Below are positions 25,030-35,624 of a DNA stretch of 64,000 nt, one piece after another. Origin of the DNA: Helichrysum umbraculigerum (taxonomy: Eukaryota > Streptophyta > Magnoliopsida > Asterales > Asteraceae); the NCBI GenBank assembly GCA_949592205.1, contig CATIUR010000001.1, forward strand, positions 311,516,250 to 311,580,249, read 5' to 3'. The first letter of the stretch is position 1, and every line of letters begins with the position of its first letter. The notes under the pieces were generated by a model. It searched no databases and was not told where the DNA came from. It worked only from the letters and a program-made list of their open reading frames with translations. The translations under genes and the position numbers were made by a program.

Positions 25030-25252
25030 CGCGTGCGCGTGTGCATGCATGTGCGTATATATGTATATGTATATGTATTTCGGGTGATAATGGATAAATC
25101 CATGGATGATACATTGTCATCCATATCCGATCCACTATTCATCCACATCCATATCCATATCCACTATTCATCCATTTAGATCGTCCATATCCACTATTAA
25201 GTGGATGGATCGGGTGGATATCCGATGGATCGGATGACCACTGCCATCCCTA
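24374..25252. mobile_element. hAT-type MITE, 879 bp
   Basis: Terminal inverted repeats TAGGGATGGCAATGG and TAGGGATGGCAGTGG (one mismatch) are flanked by a perfect 8-bp target duplication gcttgccc (24366-24373 and 25253-25260). The empty site is present in both D LTRs (near 52243). An 8-bp duplication with a TAGGGATG-type terminus is typical of hAT elements. Subterminal regions are dense in catatcc/ggatat motifs, as expected for transposase sites. No transposase is encoded. Confidence 0.92.
24975..25078. repeat. Alternating purine-pyrimidine tract, 104 bp
   Basis: Unbroken R-Y alternation running through (AT)n, (GT)n, a gcgcgtgcgcgtgtgc stretch, then tatatatg repeats. Such tracts favour Z-DNA. 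It lies within the hAT-type MITE. Confidence 0.85.
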
Positions 25253-25325
25253 GCTTGCCCCGTATGCTGCTTTGATGCTTGTATTTGGTGCTTCAAGACT
25301 TGTACCAAAGCTTTCATCCTTCCCC

Positions 25326-25333
25326 TATAAATA
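25326..25333 (+). promoter_or_regulatory. TATA box of Athila-like solo LTR
   Basis: TATAAATA followed by a CT-rich stretch, at the same place as in both D LTRs (52308 and 61513) and in A's 3' LTR (36386). A transcription start about 30 bp downstream is inferred. Confidence 0.65.
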
Positions 25334-27137
25334 CCAAGCCTAAAACCTCATTTGAACACACCTCACACCGAATTTTCTCTCATTTCTCTCTCTCTAAAAA
25401 CTTCTCTCTAGAATAGTATAGATTCTCTCTCTAGCACTTCTCTAAGGAGTTAGAGGAGAATTAATAGGGTAGCTTTTGTAATATAGTTGGAATTCTTGGA
25501 GGATCTCCTCTGTAATATTGTTCGGAATATTTCGGAGCTCTGTCCGTGTAATCTTTCAACTTCTATTCAATCTACGCATTACTTTCGGTTAATTCTATCC
25601 TTATCTTTCATAATGTTACATGCTATTATTATGTTTGATTTAGGATACATTGCTATGATTAGTGAGTAGATTAGCTATTGTGTTTGTTATGATGTAGTTA
25701 GCTTGTTAATATTTGGGGTGATGTACTTTAAATACAATTGGGATAACATCGTTATGAAATAACGGAGGTAACGTTATACGACTTTCATTTGTATAGCGTC
25801 GGAAACATCACGAATGTGTGTACTACGGAACGTGGAAGCTATGAAAGTCGTGGGCACAATCCGTTGTGGAATAATGATCCCAATTGTTAAATATTGAAAA
25901 CCGGTGTACTGTTAACTATACATTTATGATTTTAAACTAAACTATCGCCTTTCCTCCAATAAACGTGGTTAGAACCTTTATGTCAAGGAGTCGCGAACCT
26001 TAGTCAAACGGTCACTACCTATCTATGTTTTCTTAAAATAACATGGTCTGATTTTGAAGCAATGGAAATACTGTCTACCTATCGTATAGTACACTGTGAA
26101 TTAATCAGGGATTTATTGGTTTGGGATTACAAAGTGAACGGGTTGTTTAGATATCATAGATGGTTTTACTGTAATACAAACTTAGATAATTTGAGTTCAG
26201 ATGGCTGTAAAGTATGTAATCCAGTTAAAGCCCTAATACGACTGAGTATCCAGTATAACGTTGGAAACACCTCTGGTGAAGTACAAACACGTGGAAACCT
26301 TGGAAAGGTCGAAGGCTGTATACTCTATTATATCCTGGCATAGTCTGTGATCCAGGAAAGACCGTAATACGGGTGAATACACAATGTGACCGTGGAAAAC
26401 TCTGTGGGTTGAAGACTGTATCACAGCCAAATATCTCTGAAATCAATCACAACCATTAATGTATATGTTAGTCAGTCACCACCTGTCTTAAATCTTAAAT
26501 GCCTCACCTAGCTTAGATATCTTTATATGTGTTAAGAAAGATCAGTGGATAAATTGCGGACTGCCGCCTTATTCCTGCACCCCATCTAGAGGGTCACTTG
26601 CTCTCATCATAAGAAACGGTGAGGAGGGTTTCAAGACAGTCCGATCTGATCAGAATCTTGACAGCCTAATACTCAGTGACATACCGACCGGTTTATCTGA
26701 CCAGTAGGGTATTAGTGTTTACACCACAAGATATCTACGTGAATGCAAGACACAAATCTTAAAAGACGTTTTCAAATATAAAACCCCAATACAGCATCAC
26801 CCCATGTAAAAGCTAATGAAGTCATAACAAACACAAATTCCCTTATATTAATTCAACCTACCGTTTTTATTTACTGCTTTAATTAGTTTTAATTTTAATT
26901 ACGGACCTAAGTATAAAACCCCCACTCAAAATTATTTTCAAACCATCGCTAATTTGAACTTTCGTCTCGAAAAGTCGTTTCACAATACGGTTAACTCTTT
27001 AGAATGACCCTAGGTCATACTTCAGCTATACAGCTCTAGTAGAACTTAGGTCCCCAGCTAAATATAAATTTTAAAACTTCCACCGACGTGCTGCCATACG
27101 GTAGCGTTGACGACGCATGACGGTTGGTGGCGCGTCA

Positions 27138-28083
27138 TTCGCTAATATTGTTTAATAGTTTTATGCGTCACTTGTTGGTAGTGTCGGACAAAGGAAAATC
27201 GAATTTCGGGCGTAACTTAGGTTAGTGTCGCATGGAGTGTCGGGCTACCGACACTTAACGAAGTGCCGCAAAAAAAGGGTTTTTGGCGTCACTTAGGGAA
27301 GTGACGCGAAAAGAGGGTTTTATGCGACACTTAGTGCGTCACTTAAGTGTCGCTACATTGTTTTTGGCCCCGATGCGTCACTTACAACTGTTCGTGAACC
27401 GTTTTGTAAAAACGAGTTTTAAGCTTCGATTTGGACATAATCGGTTGATAGAAACACTAAAACATGATGTAATAAGCTATATAAACACGAGATATCAAAG
27501 AGAAATACCGAAATCTATGAGTTTTCGAAAAGTGTCAGAAACTTACGCGTGTCGGTTTTGAATTCCGAAAAGATGGATGTGTAGCTCGTGATCTCGTGAA
27601 CGTTTTATTCCAAAGGATTTTGTTGATTCTTGGTGTTTTAATGGTAGTTTTTGGTGGATTTTTGGTGGTGGTTTTAGAGAGAGAATTGAGAGAGAATATA
27701 GGTAGAGAGAGAGAGAGAGAGAGTGAATTGAAAGAGTGAGGTTGGGTGGGGTGGTGTGGGCCGGTTTTGGGGTCTAAAAAGGGAGGGGAAATTTTGCCCA
27801 AAACTTGTGGTATTTGACCCGTGTTCGTTTACCCGATCGTTAAATGTTAAAATAATTTTAATTGGTAACTTTTTAAATACGTATTCGAATATATTTTTAG
27901 TTGAGATATTTTATAGAAATAATTTAGTTGAGTTATAAAATTATAACTTGTTTTGTTTCGGTTTTACGAATATGTTTCGAGTTGTTTCTGTTGTACGAAA
28001 TAAATGTTATTTGACGCGAAATACTTTGTAAATATTATCAACATAATATTTAATAATTTATAATGTTATTTAATAATCTCATA
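27138..28083 (-). other. E LTR segment right of the solo LTR
   Basis: Part of E's LTR on the minus strand. 27138-27390 is rich in gtcgc, gtgacgc and gcgtcac motifs in both orientations, and a GA microsatellite lies at 27705-27723. It is duplicated at 63324-63915, where 27397-27748 is missing. Open frames here are not conserved as protein. Confidence 0.7.
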
Positions 28084-28330
28084 GGGTAAGGTTCAAATGA
28101 GAATGGGATTTTGTGTGAGAATGGAGGAACCACTCATAATGCACCACGTGTCATAATAACCCATTTCCCCATTTGTTTTTTAAAATCAAATATCTCACAA
28201 ACGGTAAGTCGAAAAATCATGAAAATTGCACCATATTTTTCAGCGTTTTATCCTCTTCGATTTGCCGTCCCTCAAGGCATACTTTCGAAGAATTTTTTTT
28301 TTTGGGTTTTGTAAATGATACAAAATTAGT

Positions 28331-28487
28331 AACACATGTGGTAGTAGCTGGTATCACATGTGTTACTCTCGGTAACACATGTGTTAGTCGCCGATAACAC
28401 ATGTGTTACTCGTCGGTAATACATGTGTTACCGGGTAACACATGTGTTAGTTGTTTTCAAAACCTACTACTCGACGGTAACACATGT
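28331..28487. repeat. Palindromic aacacatgtgtt array in the foldback centre
   Basis: Seven or so copies of the perfect palindrome AACACATGTGTT or close variants at ~20-25-bp spacing. The array continues after the nested insertion at 30016-30046. Confidence 0.85.
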
Positions 28488-30015
28488 TGATAAGCATCAA
28501 ATAGATACTATATTTTATACTATTTATCCCTATATTTATATACATTTTATTGCATTTATGATTTTATATACTTGTTTTGTTAATAATTGCAGAAATGTAT
28601 TTTAATTGAAGAATGAAGAAAAAGGAACAAGAACGAGACCAGAACTGAAGAATTAAAGCACTTAAAGAAATAAAGATTAAAGACCTTGAAGAAATGAAGA
28701 CTAAAAGAGTTAAAATGAAGAATTGGGCCAAGAAAACAAAGAAGTCTGGATATGAAGATTGAGAGTCCAAGAATTAAGCCCAAGCCCGAAAATAGAATAT
28801 TCTGGAATTAACATTCAACCGGCGGTTGGATTAACCAACCGGCGGTTGAGCTTTAGGGTTTAAGGCGGTGCAGACACGTGGAATTGGACCCGGAGCAGAC
28901 ACGTGGAATTGGACCCGGATTCAAATAACTCCAACCGGCGGTTGGAGAACCCAACCGGCGGTTGGAAGGTCGGCCAGTAAAACTATAAATAGAGGCTCAA
29001 TTTGGCTTAAACCATATACGATTCAAGAATACTAAAACCGAAAGTTAGGGTTTTAGGACGACTTTAAGGTGCGATTTTGGAGGCAAAGGAGCTCGGGTTT
29101 GAAGGTTTTTAACCCTAGGAAAAGCTGGTTTGCTAATTGGTTCGGTTTCTTTATCCTTGTAACTTTATTAATCTTTTGGGTTATTTTGGATATTGTTTAT
29201 TTGAATTAATTGTTTATTAGGTTTTCATTATGAATGTTTAAATGTATGTTTATTAGATTTATTATATGAATTATATGTTTTTGTTGGAACTATATTATTG
29301 AATGCTTATTATACAAGAATTGTCTGTGTTATATTAATATTGATAACAGTTAATTGATTTATATAGATAGCTTTACTAATCTTGTGAGTTTTATAAATTA
29401 ATTAATGATTGTCAATTATTAATGTTAAGTAACATTGTAATTCAACCTAATCTTGGAATTGTATTAATAAACTGCTGATAGATCTTAATAAATAGTAACA
29501 TTTTACTTAATCTTTGGGAGTGTTGCTATATGAAAATTATCTTAATCTTTGTGATTTTCTACATTAGTAATTCACCAATAATAATAGCCAACAAAGCAAT
29601 TAGACATAAGTTGATATAATACGTTTAATAAATAATTGTTTAAATAGTTATAATCTTCTATCCAATTGAGTATTCTTAAGTTGTTTCCTAGACTTATCTA
29701 TTAGAATCTGTATCAAAAATATAAATATAAATATGTTCGTTCGGAACTAAAACGTCCCCCTTATCTTGTAGATTATTGTAAATTGGATCCTTGTATTTAA
29801 TTGTATTATAATTGTGAATATTTGTAATTAGAATAAATAGATAACTAGTTATAAATAAGAATAACGTTTCTTGTGTTCCTTGTGTTCGAATTTGGACTTA
29901 CTTATTAAGCTATATTACATGAACGGGTCAATCTTGCCTGAATTGTGTGATAGTATTATTTAGTATTTCCTTAATTAAACTTGTTATTATAATTGACTAT
30001 ACTTTCCGCACATCA
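28488..30015 (+). mobile_element. Solo LTR of an unassigned retrotransposon
   Basis: 1528 bp with TG...CA ends (tgataagc...cacatca) and a perfect 5-bp target duplication catgt (28483-28487 and 30016-30020). It has a TATA box at 28984, two tandem 25-bp repeats each with a CACGTG core, and four ccaaccggcggttgg motifs upstream. There is no PBS, PPT or coding sequence. The superfamily cannot be fixed from an LTR alone; orientation is inferred from the TATA box. Confidence 0.78.
28984..28991 (+). promoter_or_regulatory. TATA box of the 28488-30015 LTR
   Basis: TATAAATA preceded within about 170 bp by paired G-boxes (cacgtgg) and inverted ccaaccg/cggttgg motifs, a promoter-like layout. Confidence 0.6.
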
Positions 30016-30537
30016 CATGTGTTACTCAACGGTAACACATGTGTTAGTTGTTTTCAAAACCCACCGAAAAACGAAAAAAAATAGTTCGTCGAAAGTATAC
30101 CTTGTCACATCTCTAATTGAAGAGAATAAAACGCTGATTATTATGGTGCAATTTTTATGATTTTTCGACTTACCGTTTGAGAGATATTTAATTTTTAAAA
30201 ATGTGGAGGAAAGAGAAAAAAGTGACACATGGCATATTCTGGTTGGTTCCTCCATTCTCACTCAAAAATTTTGTACTCATTTGAACCTTACTCTAATCTC
30301 ATATTATCAAATAATTTTTGTTCACCAACAGTCATATATTTTTGTCTCGTTGTTTCAATCGTTCTGTTCGTAATTATAGTAAATTACGAAATGTAATACT
30401 ACGCGTATTACTTGTTGGGCTTTGCTAGACTTATCTCTAAAATGTGTTTGTGAATTCACTCAAAGTAGGGAATTAGTCTAAAAATGCGTGCTAATTACGT
30501 TTGTAATTATGTCGAAATTGCGGGGTGTCACAGAAGC

Positions 30538-32057
30538 TTTATGACAAAAACAGACGAAGAATGATGGAACCTTATAGAGAACATGACCATGCATCACCAT
30601 GATTGGAACTCTAGAGATCACTCAACATCTTCAGCACCTCTCGCTGCATCGAATCCAATTCCAGTCGAAGCAATTAAGGTATTAACAGAGAAAATAGACA
30701 CACTTGTCAAACAGTTTGGAGAACTTAAGAAACAACAGCACCAAGTAGACCAAGTGCAAGCCTGTCAAAACTGCACCAACTTGCAACCATCTGGTGAATA
30801 TCAAGTTGAATATGAAGAGGCAGATGGCACCGTTTACTATGCTAAGTTTCCCGCTCGACCACAAAATTTTCCACCCGGTTTCAACCAAAACAACAACCAA
30901 CCTAGAGGACCTCCATTCCCATAAAGAAACAACCCACCTTACCAACCCCAATACCCAAACAGATACCCACCTTACCCACAACAACCACAACTTCCCTACA
31001 ACCGACCCCTTGCACTTCCTAGACCCACTTCAGACACAAACCAAACCGCTGACCAACCCAACAAGACAAATGCCCCAGCTTCAAGTTCAGATGACGCCTT
31101 CACCCAGTTCATGCAAGGCCAACACATACTCAACCAGAAGACGTCTGCTAGACAAGATTAAGCCGATCTCTTTATGAGAAATCAGTTGGCCGTACTAAAG
31201 AACTAGGAAGCTCAAATTGGACAATTGGCACAACGTCTTGAGAACAGACCCAGAGGAAGTTTGCCTAGCAACACAGTTCACAACCCACATGTTGAGGAGG
31301 CAAAGCAAGTTACCACCACCGAGGAAGTAGCCACTCCACCACCTGCTGCTGTCCCAGTAAAAGAAGAACCAGAGATCAAGATACTAGCTATGGAACCCAC
31401 TCCGACCATGAACAAAGAGGTTAGAATCCCCTATCCCGCTAGACCTAAGGTCCAACCTAAGAAATTATCATCTTTTAAGTTAGACGGAAAATTCCTTGAT
31501 ACTATGTCTAGAGTTCACGGTCGTAATAAATATATTAGAAAATTAATGTCCACTAAGGATAAACTGCCCGAAGTAAACAACATTCCCCTTAGTTCTGAAA
31601 GCTCAGCCCTACTTAAGAATAGCCTTCCCGAAAAGCTAGGAGACACCGGTAGATTTACACTCCCTTGTTCAATTTACCAATCCGGAGATATAAGCGCCTT
31701 AGCCGACCTAGGAGCTAGCATTAACCTTATGCCCTACTCCCTGTTTAAAAGGCTAGAACTTGAAAATTTGAAACCAACTAAGATGACTGTCCAGCTAGCT
31801 GACCAATCCGTTAGGTATCCAAAAGGAATAGCTGAAAATGTCTTAGTTCAAGTTAACAAATTCTTCTTTCCTACGGATTTCGTGGTAATGGATATCCACG
31901 AGGACATAAACATCCCGATTATCCTTGGAAAACCATTCATGAACACAGCTAGAGCAGTGATTGATGTGTATAACGACACAATTGTTCTACGATCGCATGG
32001 TGAAAGCATCACTTACAAGATCGACCAACCAGAATACACCCAGAACAAGAAGATTGT
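30538..32057 (+). pseudogene. gag-pro: A gag C-terminus and protease
   Basis: Resumes A's gag after E, starting at the duplicated gaagc. The frame runs through a MTMHHHDW motif, a Pro/Gln/Asn-rich linker, and an aspartic protease with DLGASINLMPYSL (Athila-type DLG instead of DTG) and PIILGKPFMNTARAVID. It is broken by stops at 30922-30924, 31159-31161 (D has a Gln codon CAA) and 31204-31206, and by a frameshift near 32050. It matches D 54955-56440 along its length. No RT, RNase H or integrase follows. Confidence 0.85.
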
Positions 32058-34073
32058 TATGCTATATCAATAGGCAGAATTACCTATAATTACGAATCAG
32101 AGCCCGAAGAAGAGCAACGTTTCAATCGATCGTCAGCTTTCATTTCTGCCATTGAAACTGACCCAGAAGAGGAAGAGGAATATCAAGAGGCAGAGGAAGA
32201 TGTAGAATCTGAAGAAGAAGAATCAGAACCTGACCCAGAAGAGGAAGAACCTGAAGAGGAAGAAAAAGAAACTGAAGAGGAAGAGGAAGAAGTGGACGAA
32301 GAGACCGAAGAAGAAGAGGAAAGATATGAAGAAATGGAGGAAGATGAGGATTCACCACAAATGGCTGAAGTCAAAAGGATACAATGCTTCGAAGATAACA
32401 ACTCATCGGACGAATCCGTTGATTATGAATCCATTCGTCAACACTTCAGATCCACTCATCTCAAGAGAATGGAGACCATGCTTGACTCTCATCTTGACCC
32501 TTCAAAACCTTTCACCCGAACCCGACTCCGTGATATTGATACTTTTGAAAAAGAACTCCGATCATCAAGCACCCCGGACATATACGCTAAACTGCTACAA
32601 AGAATCGCTGCTTATAAGGCAACTCAAACGGGTGGCTTTATTAAAGAAAACCTTCAAGATTCGATAACGGAAGTCAGGACCATCGAAGTCGATAGTTCCC
32701 AACCTTTCAATAACGCACCCTCAGATGAAGAATTCCACCAATTTCCAGATTCGCGTGACGCAGACTCTGAAAATGAAAAAGAGTATGACGATGATTGTAT
32801 CAACGTCACTGTTGATGAACGCTCTATTCCAACAACTCCCCCTGCTCCAGCAAATTCTCCTACCTCCTCAACTGAGATAATACGAGTCCCCCTCATAGAA
32901 ACCCACCAAGAGTTGATTGACTTGATTGATGAATATGACGATGTCCGCATCATCGTAGAGGCTATCAGAGAATCAACAAATGACTACACCACCGCCCAGA
33001 GACACCTGATAAGGAAGATTGAACGAGAATACGATTCATACATCGCCAGCTTTGGAGTGAAGGAATCTCGCACTCTACGCAGGCATATCCAAGAACTATC
33101 AGATTCCCTTCAAGCTCAAATTACAAGAGAAGCTCAACAGCCAGAAAGACCCCACTACCCGATGGGAGAAGTCGAATTCTGCAGCAACTAGAGGCAAATA
33201 TACCAAAAAATATATTGTGCCCTAGCCGGATCAGCTTTTCCTTACTCATCGAGTCAGAAGGCTACACTAGCATCAATGAGGACCCATCTAGAAAGAGCCA
33301 CTGGAAACCCACAGAATTATGCTGATATCAGAATGATGGGAGACTTTAGAACCCTTCTGGATCTCATCGAGACTGGAGAGCACCTCACAGCCTCAGAAAA
33401 CTACAGGATAGTCATTCACTCCACCATTGGTCATCATGTTGAGCTGATAATTGATGAACTAAACCACTCAGTATACGAAGAAGAAACCCGTGAAGTACCA
33501 AGATTCATTCCACACTTGTCACAAATCAACCTGGCAACTTATGTGACAACTCGACTACGCGGAATGTACATTGAAGAAGATATAGAGATTGATGTTTACC
33601 GCAACGGATATCGCGAGATATTCAGCAAACTAATCTACATCTTCACAGACTCGGATTTTCCCTTCAACCGTGAGTAGCATCAACTCATCAGGCAAGTATG
33701 CCAAGAAACCAGATCCTTTGGAGGAGACCCTTTGGCTAGTGACTTTGAAGAAGTAAAAACACAGTTCATAGCCCTAATCGCCTCAATAGGTCGAAACCAC
33801 CCCCAGCGTGAGATTGTTCAAACTCACACCTGCACCAGAATTGACCCTAACGGACCAATTACATGGTCAGTTAGATACATCAGCTACGGGATGACAATTC
33901 TCGACCGACTGGCCACTGATCACTTCAAAAGCTTCAGGATGGAATCCACCAACCCACCAACCCTAATTACTGACATGATAGAGCAATTCCTTCGATACTT
34001 TCCTCCATGCTACAGCTTACCAAGGAGCCACGGTAACCACTCCAGTGCCCAGGACGCATCAAGCACCATCTGA
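32058..34073 (+). pseudogene. A ORF2: acidic protein of unknown function, two internal stops
   Basis: Continues in the shifted frame after protease: a YAISIGRI segment, a strongly acidic Glu/Asp stretch (32160-32350), then a roughly 550-residue region of mixed composition with an ATGNPQNYADIRMM motif (D has ATGNPDVGADIRLM). Stops at 33189-33191 and 33675-33677 break it; the end is at 34073. It has no signal peptide or membrane segment, no env-like feature, and no RT or integrase motif. The conserved homologue in D argues that it was a real protein of this element family. Function unknown. Confidence 0.7.
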
Positions 34074-34086
34074 GAAAGAAAGGACT

Positions 34087-34133
34087 AAGTCGAGCTCTCG
34101 ACTTTAAAAGAGCGCTTCTCGGGAGGCAACCCG
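34087..34133 (+). ncRNA. A: tandem stem-loop module after ORF2
   Basis: AAGTCGAG (34087-34094) pairs with CTCGACTT (34097-34104). Then CGGG (34120-34123) pairs with CCCG (34130-34133) around aggcaa, within a gcgcttctcgggaggcaa context. D has the module twice. It lies 14 bp after the ORF2 stop. Confidence 0.6.
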
Positions 34134-34417
34134 TGTTTTACATTTCTGCAATTTTACTTTCCAAGAAGTGATGAAATCTCCTACTATCTTTCACACTCGG
34201 ACGTACAAAGAATACCTCCTCCTTCAAGGAAGTATCAGCATCTTAGATCCGACGTGTTCACACCTACGAGACCAATCACAAGAAGACTTGATCAAGAGTG
34301 CACCAGCAAGACGAAGTCCGGCAGATACGAACCAAGGAAAACTGCAACTACCGGGGAGTACTTCTATACCAGTCTCTTTCCTTCGTTATAAATATACCAT
34401 ATCCAATATGCTTATCA

Positions 34418-34551
34418 CTAAGTGTGGGATTCAAACCCAACACACACTGCTAAAAGAATACGTCTTAGATGTTTCAAGTCCTAAGTGTGGGATTTTACCC
34501 CAATCAGAGCTTAGAATAACATCGAGGACGATGTTCCTTTAAGTGTGGGAT
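34418..34551 (+). repeat. A: three PPT-like ctaagtgtgggat motifs
   Basis: Copies at 34418-34430, 34481-34493 and 34539-34551 (ttaagtgtgggat). A fourth, at 35609-35621, abuts the 3' LTR and is the likely polypurine tract. Confidence 0.75.
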
Positions 34552-35608
34552 AGCAGTAGTCATACTACTGTAAAATGGATGATGGTATATACTTGATTCT
34601 AAGCTCACTGCTCTTTAGACCATCATTCTCCAAAAAGTAAACAAAATTTTCAAAATTGAGTTAAAAACATGTAGAAAGTCAAAATTTTAGACAAAGAATG
34701 ATTTAGTTTGGGGAATAAGGATAAATAAAATATGAATTCCTTTGAAAAACTAGTTTAGTAATCCCAAAAAGAGCATCGTATGACTAGGCACACAAAAACC
34801 CAACTTTCGATTCGTGAGGTATCTTGAGCCTTATAAAGGATTCACTTTTAATGCTTCACTTTTTCGATTCTTGAGTGTGCCGATGTATGCGTTTAGAATC
34901 AGAACTTGCTCTTGTTATGCATTTCGAATCCGAATTGGTGAGTAAAAAGGAGATCGAGTCACATCATTCTTAAACCCATCCATACACCCAAAAATGAAAA
35001 TACGTTATCCCTACCCTCTCAAAAGCATCCCTCAAACTCCATAGAAAGTTCCAAAGATGAATGAAGAGAAGCTACAAGGATATGACGTCGAAAAAAAAAT
35101 CAAAAGAAAAGAATTCAAAGAAAAGAAAGTCAAATGGAGAAAAAGACTCCTTCCAAAAAAAAAAAAAAAATCATGAGAAGAGGGCGTCAATCCTCTCCAA
35201 AATTCCAGCTTTCCTCTTCAAAAAAATAATATATAAACCTATGAAAAAACTATGATAGTGGCTAGATCGACTTCGCGCTCACTTAAAAGGTAACGATTTG
35301 ATTCTCGATCAAGCCTATGACGATAAACGATACATGACTGGCATTCTGAGTGATTGATATAATAGAATAGGAAACCCTAAACACTTTGAGTGATTGGAGT
35401 GACCACCTTGAGAGGATCGCCTAGTCATGTATCCAAGATCAAAGATCGAAAGCATGCTCCTAAAGATTACAACCCTACTTTCTCAAAAGCACGAATATTT
35501 TATTTTTCCAAAACCCCCTTTGTAAAAAGTTCCACCCTAAAATATTTCATTATCTACTTATTTTTAACCATGCTTGAAATTCGAGTTTGCTTGAGGACAA
35601 GCAAAGTT
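34552..35608 (+). other. A 3' non-coding region
   Basis: No protein. Two blocks are recognisably conserved in D: 34825-34945 (with D 59666-59785) and 35285-35450 (with D 60475-60645). An A-rich stretch (35080-35175) produces spurious Lys-rich frames. Confidence 0.65.
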
Positions 35609-35621
35609 CTAAATGTGGGAT
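35609..35621 (+). promoter_or_regulatory. A polypurine tract
   Basis: ctaaatgtgggat, preceded by ttgaggacaagcaaag, ending 3 bases before the LTR. A similar combination precedes D's LTRs. Confidence 0.7.
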
Positions 35622-35624
35622 ACT

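Larger units (their letters stand above)
23715..27137 (+). mobile_element. Athila-like solo LTR (D family) within E
   Basis: Matches D's LTRs end to end (tgatgtgac...ggcgcgtca) apart from a MITE at 24374-25252. Its flanks, gtcgc on the left and ttcgc on the right, are a near-perfect target duplication. No internal sequence is present. It contains C tracts, a palindrome cluster (24246-24304), the TATA box at 25326 and a CT-rich downstream region. Confidence 0.9.
28084..30293. mobile_element. MULE-like foldback element in E
   Basis: Long inverted arms (about 28084-28330 and 30045-30293, similar over ~240 bp) start from GGTAAGGTTCAAATGAG and GAGTAAGGTTCAAATGAG. They are flanked by an identical duplication taatctcata (28074-28083 and 30294-30303). 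Long terminal inverted repeats and a 9-10-bp duplication fit a non-autonomous Mutator-like element. It has no transposase. Without the nested solo LTR it is about 680 bp. The left arm recurs at 63916-64000. Confidence 0.85.
22191..30532 (-). mobile_element. Element E: chromovirus-like solo LTR inserted in A gag
   Basis: Plus-strand ends are tgtcgcaccccc and cggggtgtcaca, so on the minus strand it starts TGTGACACCCCG and ends GGGTGCGACA, like the other chromovirus LTRs here. It is flanked by a perfect target duplication gaagc (22186-22190 and 30533-30537). Removing the nested insertions leaves about 2.7 kb, the size of one LTR, and no PBS, PPT or coding sequence is present. It is therefore a solo LTR left by LTR-LTR recombination. 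Confidence 0.85.

Noticed and set aside
25487..25669. 60-codon ORF repeated at 52469 and 61674.
   Set aside because: Present only because LTR copies are near-identical; lies in the transcribed LTR leader with no domain.
26062..26343. 93-codon LTR ORF also present at 62248-62529.
   Set aside because: The corresponding frame in D's 5' LTR (53040-53326) has a stop and other changes; no coding constraint seen.
32140..32401. Antisense Ser- or Leu-rich ORFs over A's acidic region.
   Set aside because: Shadow of the Glu/Asp-rich codons of ORF2 on the opposite strand.
32058..34073. ORF2 of A and D as an envelope-like protein, as known downstream of pol in some Athila elements.
   Set aside because: No signal peptide, membrane-spanning segment or cysteine pattern; the protein is acidic and soluble-looking and follows protease directly.
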